A DNA stretch of 64,000 nt from Chrysogorgia sp. JL179-B06 (Eukaryota; Cnidaria; Anthozoa; Scleralcyonacea; Chrysogorgiidae): positions 2,456,501-2,520,500 of the forward strand of contig JAYKKM010000121.1 of the NCBI GenBank assembly GCA_035772405.1, written 5' to 3'. The notes below the pieces were generated by a model. That model did no database searches. It saw nothing but the letters and a program-made list of their open reading frames with translations, and was not told where the DNA came from. Both the position numbers and the translations under genes were made by a program. Shown piece by piece: positions 57,091 through 64,000 of the stretch; position 1 is the stretch's first letter, and each line of letters begins with the position of its first letter.

Positions 57091-57109
57091 ATATTCGTAA
57101 GTAGTACTC

Positions 57110-58188
57110 TTACTTAAGTATTTTTCGACACATTGAAGTTCTCTTATTACTCCTTTTCATATTATATCCCTTCAGCATGACGCAGGCTACAATCACCCCT
57201 GAATAAAAGGTGAAAGAACATTTATTATTGCTTCTTGTAAAATGTTTTAACATGGAGCTTGGTACAGCATAAAACATGTCTTTGTGCAGAAACAAATTCT
57301 CCTCTAAGTCTTGTCTTCCAATTGGACACGGTGCCGGATAGTTTTCTATTGCCCATGTGAGTACCACACAATGGTGATTATCTGGCACAGGAACACCATG
57401 GATACTGGTAAGGTTGGTTGACCTTCCAACTCCGACTATTTTCCCCTTATTCAATAAAACAACGGCATCTACAAATTAATAAATTATATATTAGTAATAA
57501 CTCTTACCAATAAACTCGCACTTGGTTTATTATAATTCAGAATCGATACTCTCATACAAGTAGCAAATTCAAATGCCTTACATGTACGGCATATATAATA
57601 AAGTGTAAAGGTATCTACTGTATGATAAAACGGGCTCAATAATTCTCATACGAGATAAATTGCGTACCGTATGACATATATTATTTCATTCACTGCAGCA
57701 AGTACAATGATTGTTTGTTTTCTAGCCATCTTTCAATGGAAGAAAAATAAACCCTGGACGGTCATCATATAATACGTAGAAATGGTTAAAAAATATGTAG
57801 TACCTGAAGGGATTGTTGGAAGCTGTTGCACTTGTTGACCTCCAATGGATGGCTGGTAGTTAATAGAAAATAATGGGGCAGATGATATAGACGATTGATC
57901 AACGACTGGTGTTTCAGTTGTTGATGGCGTGGTGGATCGTTGATTTGTAATAGGCGAGGAATGTGGGGTTGAGGTTTAGGTAACTCATCTGTATTGATGG
58001 AAGTAGATGGTGGATGGGCAGGTGTAGGTGGTATACCGTTGGAGGTAGATAGCGATACAGATAGTGGATCCACGGATGAATCTGATGGACAGGAGGTTGG
58101 TGGTACTTTGGATACTTCAGTAGATGGTTTAGATTCTGTTTCAGCTTCATCCGTTTGTTTTGTAAGTTTTTTGTAAGAGTTTTCTAAA
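57110..58188 (-). pseudogene. Unrecognised minus-strand gene, two 3' exons
   Basis: The exon from about 58188 (acceptor ttattttag) reads NSYKKLTKQTDEAETESKPS and a Ser/Pro/Thr-rich region. After KPQP the natural continuation is in another frame (HSSPITNQRSTTPSTTETPV, then NYQPSIGGQQVQQLPTIPS to the donor at about 57804). A one-base loss in the C run near 57970 therefore seems likely. The next exon (57471 down, acceptor ttgtag, phase correct) reads AVVLLNKGKIVGVGRSTNL, HGVPVPDNHHCVVLTWAIEN, YPAPCPIGRQDLEENLFLHK and MFYAVPSSMLKHF, a compact conserved-looking domain that I do not recognise. It ends with a stop near 57110. Confidence 0.5.
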
Positions 58189-58249
58189 ATAATTGTAAAA
58201 TTATAACAAATTCTATCAATACAAACCAGGTAAAAATAAACCAAACCCT

Positions 58250-59097
58250 AGCAGTATTTTTATCACAAGAAAATTGGCATACAGTAACTGTGTATTGTAA
58301 GATCCTAAGATATGCATGGTAACCTAAACAATAACAGTACTTCAACAAACTTCCTCACGAAGGGTGTATCGCAGACTGAGATCATTGCATATGCTGTACT
58401 GCCAGTACAAAAAAAATACAGTACTTCAAGGGCACACAGTACACGTAGGTGCAAACATGGATATTATAAGGCTTGGCACGACATGCAATTTTCATTTGGT
58501 ACCAACAAAAAACATAAACCTATTCATGATAAACATGGTTTAACATATAGCTTACACGCTACCCTGATCCACTAGCGGATTTATTGCTGTAAAAAATTCC
58601 TATTTGGTTGCAGGAAAATACTTTACTGTATAGGTGGTATATCTGCCAACGGATTTGGTAACTACAGCAGGTAAGCCTTTTTATAGCTGTGGCAATTTAT
58701 GTTTCTGGCTAATGTTAATGTTTTGTTGGATTTAGGTAACCCAGAAAAATCGCACATTAAAATGGCAACCTTATTCAAAGTAGCCAAAAATATTGAAGGC
58801 CCTTCGTCAGAGAAAAAAAGCCTGTTAAAGTGTCTATGCGACCAAATCAGACTTTATATTTTTAGGATATTCTTAAGGTGCTGATATTAAATATCGAAAA
58901 CAGATTTAAATTCGAGTTATAGAGCGATGAAATTCAAATTTTAACGGCAAAACATTTTTGAAACCGCGAAAGTGGGGAACTGGTAACTTATATGTCACAG
59001 TAGTAACTCATATCTCAGACTCAGTAATCCCAGTGTTATAAACAGCGAAGAAGTGAATCATACCAATTGGTTTTGAACTTATTTTATAACGCCGAAA
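58250..59097. other. No gene supported
   Basis: An 87-codon frame at 58312-58575 and a 61-codon frame at 58699-58884 show no domain. Upstream exons of the minus gene ending at 57110 may lie here but were not found. Confidence 0.4.
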
Positions 59098-60453
59098 ATG
59101 TCCTCATCAAGCACAGACATGGACAATGAAAGTTACCAAACAGATCACTCTGATTGGAACTATATTCCTGGGCCGTATGCAATCAACAAATAAGGAACTG
59201 TTGGCAGTGTTGGGGAAGCAACGGCAATGGACGATGTTCAGCCGGTTGGTCCATATGTTAACGAACCAGTTGTTAACGAGGAATGGCTTGTTGAATACCG
59301 AAAAAAAAGCAAAGCAACGATAAACGAATTGCAACGGAGACTCGATGGGACAGAAGAAGTGCGCAAATGGTGAGTACTTGACGATGTGTTGTTGTGCGTG
59401 CTGTGATCAAGCACGTTTGTGTGTTTGTCTTCCTTTTCGTTTTATCGTTAAAGGTTTGTGTAATTCATGTTTCTTGTGAAATGTGGTAACTGCAAGATTG
59501 AGCTTCTCCACAACCAGACCTCATTAAAGTGCGCGAGCGTGCGAGCGCCGCTCGCAGGCACATTTTCAATTTGTGAAAAAATATTATTTTGAAAACGTAT
59601 ACGTCATATAAAAACAGCTAATGAACTAAAAAAATAAAATCTCTGTGCCTGCACAAACTTTCTGAATTATAAATAGCGCCTGCGAACATCATAAACACAG
59701 TTTAAATTAGCTTGCATGCAATGCAATTTTTTCGTTGAAAAGCCTGTCACAGAAATAAAAAGAAATATTGATCGCGTCATCTGCAAACTAAGGTACACTT
59801 ATAGACAACGAACAAATAATATCGTTTGCGGCAACTTTCCCCACTTCGCTTTGCTCGCTTGAGACCTAATCGTGGTGTAATCATGGTGGCTCGACTACAT
59901 CCAATTCAATTTGAATTTCTCTGATGTGTGATGTTTGGAAGTTATATTTCAAAACGTTTCTGGGATTTCAAAGTCAGATCGAGTGTCTTTTGAAAAGGCG
60001 AGCCGAAAACGAGCGAACCTTTTTAACGCACGAGGAGTTTTAACGAGTTTGAGAATTTAATTGCAATTGTTTTGGCACAAATATTTTGAAATCTACAAAG
60101 CGTGTTTGTTTTCGGAAGCCAGAAGCACAAGCGTCGTGAAGTTTTCCAAACCATTGTTTCCCATGGTTCGCACTTTGCACACAAAATGTTTGCAGGCACA
60201 TTTCCAACTTCTAAATTCTGCTTGCAGGCACAAAAAAATGTCAATGAGGCCTGTCCACAACGCTAAAGAATGTCAGTGTTGTGTGGAAATCGAACAGAAA
60301 ACGGAAGTTTTGAATAGTGAGCTCGTTTTACAAGAAGTTCAGATTCAGAACCCACCATCTTGCATAACAAAGCACCCTGGATTTGAAACCATATGTCTGG
60401 ACAAGTGGCCCCCCCCTCAGGCTATAGTTCGTTTCATCCAATTTAGCTTTTAG
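59098..60453 (+). pseudogene. P2X7 C-terminus-like cysteine domain fragment
   Basis: Exon 59098-59369 reads MSSSSTDMDNESYQTDHSDW, then after a TAA (59191-59193) continues in frame with EEWLVEYRKKSKATINELQR and RLDGTEEVRK. It ends in TG before gtgag. The acceptor ttgcag at 60227 completes a Trp codon and leads to NAKECQCCVEIEQKTEVLN and CITKHPGFETICLDKW. The ECQCC...CIT.HPGF..ICLD.W pattern is that of the cysteine-rich intracellular domain of P2X7, which is found alone in many invertebrate proteins. The N-terminal WC.CG.C part is missing and the frame ends soon after CLDKW, so it is broken and truncated. Confidence 0.55.
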
Positions 60454-60459
60454 CTTGAT

Positions 60460-61468
60460 ATATTCATTCCAAAGATTTCATCCAGCACAACCGCCTGTTT
60501 GAGTAGAAACATCTTTTGCCTATGGCAAAGGAAAAATATTACAGGAAATGACAACTGGTCTAGTACCATTTGTTTGAAGCAATCCTATTTTAGCAAAGCA
60601 TTCATGGCATTCTTTTACGTCTGATACGAACATAATGTACAAACGTGTATAAAACATGACATTCACGCATCAAACATTTTCGTTTCACCAGTAGAAACGT
60701 TGCGTTTAAAACGTCAGAAAATCAACAAATGTGTAAAATATTCGGTAATGTTTCAGGCTTGCATGTAAATAGCGGCATAACAACTAAGCGCAATTACCTC
60801 AAATCGAGTACAGTACCTAGCAATAGCGCAACATATAGACCTACTTTGTTTGGCAACACTAGCAAACGCTTTCTTCCTCTCTCGTGTCATTTGAAATCAG
60901 AAAATTTGAAATCAGAAAATACTTCTTCAGATATCAACGATTCGTGATCGATTACGGCGGCGCTGGTAGCGTGACTCCGAGCATGGCCTTCACCAACATC
61001 CTGAGTCGACTCCGACATAGACATTGCTATAGTGTCTTTCATAATCTGTTAAAAATTGTATATTTGTAAAGTTGCAATTACACTGAGAGGTTGACAAATG
61101 AATTTTGATCCTTGTTGCAAAAAAATATACAATCATTTCAATGTTTAACAACTTACCATTCTTTTGGCTCCAGCAGACAGGGCTTTTTCCTTTTCAGATA
61201 TACATGTATGGTGGCCGAGAACTGCCAATACTTTTTTTCGTATTTTTTATTTGGTAATTGTTTATAAACAAATATTTTTTTTAAAACATTTTAAAAACAC
61301 AATCAAATTGAAATTGAAATTAAAACAAAAAGGAAATATGAATTAAAAGTAAAATTTTTTTTAAATAAAATCTAAATCATTTTTTTTATCGGCCGAGCGC
61401 TGACACTACCATGATCCTTTGCGTCACGGTCACGTCTTTAGGTCCTGGGTACGAGATAAAAGCAAAAC
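60460..61468. other. No confident gene
   Basis: A 72-codon frame at 60729-60947 follows an acceptor-like tttcag but shows no domain. 61240-61370 is A/T-rich. The end of the region is the promoter side of the integrase-like gene. Confidence 0.4.
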
Positions 61469-62446
61469 ATGGCGGACAATAGATGTGCAAAATGGGTCGA
61501 AGACGAAATTCTAAAATCGTGCATGCAGAAATACGTCAAGCAAAGTTTGCAGCGATCTGAAATATTGGATTTTATGATATGCGACTTTCCTCAGTACACC
61601 TGGAGCCTTCGTACCCTAGACAGGCATCTAAGATACTTCGAAATATACTACAACGACGACAATGTTGGTGTCGCAGACGTCATGGACGCTGTGGGGAAAG
61701 AATTACGAGGACCTGGCAAGCTGTTAGGTTACCGGGCAATGCACGGAAAGATCAGACAAGAACATGATCTAAATGTCACGCGAGACCAGGTATACGACGT
61801 CATGCACGCTTTAGATCCTGAAGGACTTCATAATCGTGGCGGTATTGGTGCAAAGAAAGCTAGAAGGAAAGGTAATTTTATGACAAAGGGATCCAACTGG
61901 GTTCACTCGTTAGACGGCCACGACAAACTAATGGGCTACCAAAACTCGACGTTTCCATTAGCTATTTATGGTTGCCTTGATACAGCCAGTAGAAAGATGC
62001 TGTGGTTACGTGTTTGGACCAGTAATTCTAATCCACAGATAATTGGACGGTGGTATTTGGAATACTTATTCGAGAGCAGGGTCATGGCTTCCATCATTCG
62101 GCTAGACAAAGGTACAGAAACGGGGACCATGGCTACAATGCATGCATTTTTAAGAAGCAAACATGATGATGATATGGATCCAGAAGATACAGTTGTGTAT
62201 GGCCCTTCCACATCTAATCAGGTATATCAGTATACAGGTATATAGCCTAATAGGCTACAGGTAATATAGAGTTATAATTATTTTATTTTAATGCTTTTGA
62301 TAATATATGCATTATATTAAATATGTTGAAATCTAGATTGAAAGGTGGTGGAAGGAGCTACACGAGCGAATGGAAAAATACTTCAAGGAGCAATTAAGGT
62401 GGTTAAAAGATAGATGGCATTATGACCCAGGCAATGAAATAGACAG
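61469..62446 (+). CDS. Integrase-like DDE protein
   Basis: Exon 61469-62221 starts at a good context (aaaacATGGCGG) and encodes 251 residues. The N-terminal half looks like a helical DNA-binding region (RSEILDFMICDFPQYTWSLR, TLDRHLRYFEI, ELRGPGKLLGYRAMHGKIR). The second half is an integrase (rve-type) core: first Asp in SNWVHSLDGHDKLMGY, AIYGCLDTASRKMLWL, second Asp in IIRLDKGTETGTMATMHAF. Exon 62337-62446 joins in phase 0 and brings the expected catalytic Glu in IERWWKELHERMEKYF. The D-D-E set and frame are intact. The family occurs in animals as uncharacterised integrase-core genes that may be domesticated or belong to DNA transposons. The last donor (gacag/gtaaag) has no acceptor exon that I can see in the remaining window. 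Confidence 0.7.
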
Positions 62447-62614
62447 GTAAAGAAACCAGTGTGGCCTTTAATGAGTTAATTGAAAGTCTGGTTACTATAG
62501 ACTTCCTACAATTTAGGATGTTTTTTATGGTGCTATAGTTCCATAATTTTAAGCATAAACAGAGTCAGGCATAGGGTTTGCATCAAATAAATAATTGCCA
62601 TTTTATCCCCTCGC

Positions 62615-63840
62615 CCGGCGCGAAGGCCGAAGGCATGAGGGTGCTAATATCGACCGGCGTTTAGTCCCTTATCACGCGAGATCCAAGCGGACCTGATCTC
62701 GGATCGGCTTTATAGGTATATATATATATATATATATATATGATCAACCGTCCTCATGCGCGGCATCGGAAAATGTGGCACTGGTAACTAGATACTCAGA
62801 TTAAATTGAACCGTCACAAGAGACATAGTTTTTTGAGGAAATAGAAATCCGAGTCCGAGTATGTATTTTGACTCGCTAATTCCAAATCTGTTTTCAGAAT
62901 TGAAAACGGTTATATATTGATCGAGATTATCATAGCCGACCAAGCCCGGACTAATTTCGAAGTACATAAACCATTTTTACGAAGGGTATTCACGTTCTCG
63001 TAATATAGTAGACACATATGTTATGTATTTTGACTCGCTAATTCCAAATCTGTTTTCAGAATTGAAAACGGTTATATATCGATCGAGATATTCAACATAA
63101 TATTGGACGAAGTGACCGGCTAATCATTATTTAGCCGACAAAGCCGACTAACTTTCTAAGTACATAAACCATTTTTACGAAGGGTATTCACGTTCTCGTA
63201 ATATAGTGGACACATATGTGATGTATTTTGACTCGCTAATTCCAAATCTGTTTTCAGAATTGAAAACGGTTAAATATTGATCGAGATAACGTTCAAAATA
63301 ATATACGATGAAGTGACCAGTTTATAATCGACTAATTTCTAAGTACATAAACCGTTTTTACGAAGGGTACTCACGTTCTCGTAATATAGTAAACACGTAT
63401 GTTATGTATGTTGACTCGCTGAATTCCAAATCTGTTTTCAGAATTGAAAACGGTTAAATATTGATCGAGATAACGTTCAAAATAATATACGACGAAGAGA
63501 CCAGCTAAAAGCCGACAAATTTCTAAGTACATAAACCGTTTTCACGAAGGGTACTCACGTTCTCGTAATATAGTAAATACGTATGTTATGTATGTTGACT
63601 GGCTAATTCCAAATCTGTTTTCAGAGTTTAAATCGGTTAAATATTGGCCGAGATAACGTTCAAACATTTCTTCGACGAAACGGGCTAATTGCAAATTACG
63701 GGCTATTGCAAATTGTGAATTTTTGCAAAACACAAATACACGGCCACGGCGTGCGAGGTCTGGGCACCATGGATGGGGAAATTCCCGTAGGAGGGGGGGG
63801 GGGGGGGAGTGGGATAGAAAAGGCGGGCGAGGGGATTATT
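62615..63840. mobile_element. Possible element carrying the satellite array
   Basis: Inverted phrases atcccctcgcccgg (62612-62625) and cgggcgaggggat (63823-63835) bracket the satellite. A (TA)n run is at 62717-62741 and a poly-G run at 63798-63812. The inverted pair is only about 12 bp, so this is tentative. Confidence 0.4.
62855..63720. repeat. Satellite, five copies of about 160-200 bp
   Basis: Copies begin near 62862, 63024, 63222, 63405 and 63590. Each contains ttgactcgctaattccaaat, ctgttttcagaattgaaaac, tcgagat, ctaagtacataaacc and cacgttctcgtaatatag. Later copies are more alike, which suggests local amplification. Confidence 0.9.
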
Positions 63841-64000
63841 GCGAATTCGTATTTCTAGTATCTGTTATAAGATATTTTGTAGCACAGTCTATAATAAAGT
63901 TGTCTTCCACTGGTCTTCTTTATTAACCCATTAGCTGGCAATGTGCCCTACCTCATTGTTTTCTATAATTCCAGACAATTTTGCTTGTTAGTGGTATGGT

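Noticed and set aside
63921..63945. ttaacccattagctggcaat as a piggyBac terminal repeat
   Set aside because: Resembles such ends but no partner end is visible before the window stops.
1..64000. CRISPR arrays, bacterial operons, ribosome binding sites
   Set aside because: None fits; the window is eukaryotic by introns, LINEs and transposon content.

Overview
This is a repeat-rich, AT-rich segment of a eukaryotic nuclear genome. Genes are split by GT-AG introns and nearly all recognisable protein is transposon-derived. The mix (CR1/L2-type LINEs with short tandem 3' tails, Harbinger, hAT, piggyBac, EnSpm/CACTA with a Tnp2-type transposase, a tyrosine-recombinase gene, a P2X7-C-terminus-like cysteine fragment, many foldback MITEs) suggests an invertebrate metazoan, most likely a cnidarian. 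The species call is inference; no rRNA, mitochondrial or host housekeeping gene fixes it.

Layout. 1-2.6 kb: a 16-bp minisatellite and two inverted-repeat clusters. 2.7-4.2 kb: a decayed LINE (minus) split by a 151-bp insertion with a 13-bp target duplication. 4.3-7.2 kb: a two-exon minus-strand gene joining C2H2 zinc fingers, a tyrosine recombinase and a SANT/Myb-like domain, broken by one frameshift. 7.2-18 kb: GCATGC-rich DNA, a 5'-truncated LINE flanked by inverted repeat arms, and several MITEs. 18.5-21.6 kb: plus-strand exons of an unrecognised gene with two alternative last exons behind a duplicated acceptor. 21.7-24.3 kb: a LINE with endonuclease and RT, many frameshifts. 25.8-34.2 kb: a roughly 185-bp satellite split by a 7.2-kb insertion that contains piggyBac remains, a hAT element and a LINE. 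35.6-37.3 kb: unrecognised minus-strand exons. 38.3-42.1 kb: a four-exon EnSpm/CACTA transposase pseudogene. 42.7-49.7 kb: a plus-strand BEN-domain gene whose introns hold a large foldback element and a hAT element with a perfect 8-bp target duplication. 51.1-54.8 kb: an almost complete Harbinger element (TIRs, 3-bp target duplication, Myb-like partner on plus, HARBI1-like transposase on minus), both genes broken. 55-64 kb: a stray terminal exon, a head-to-head pair of tRNA-derived sequences, an unrecognised minus gene, a P2X7-like fragment, an integrase-like DDE gene with intact catalytic residues, and a roughly 185-bp satellite.

The best candidates for working genes are the BEN-domain gene and the integrase-like gene. 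The Harbinger pair would have worked together (transposase plus DNA-binding partner), but both copies carry disabling mutations. Splice junctions were placed by eye from GT/AG sites and reading phase; none is confirmed by transcript data.
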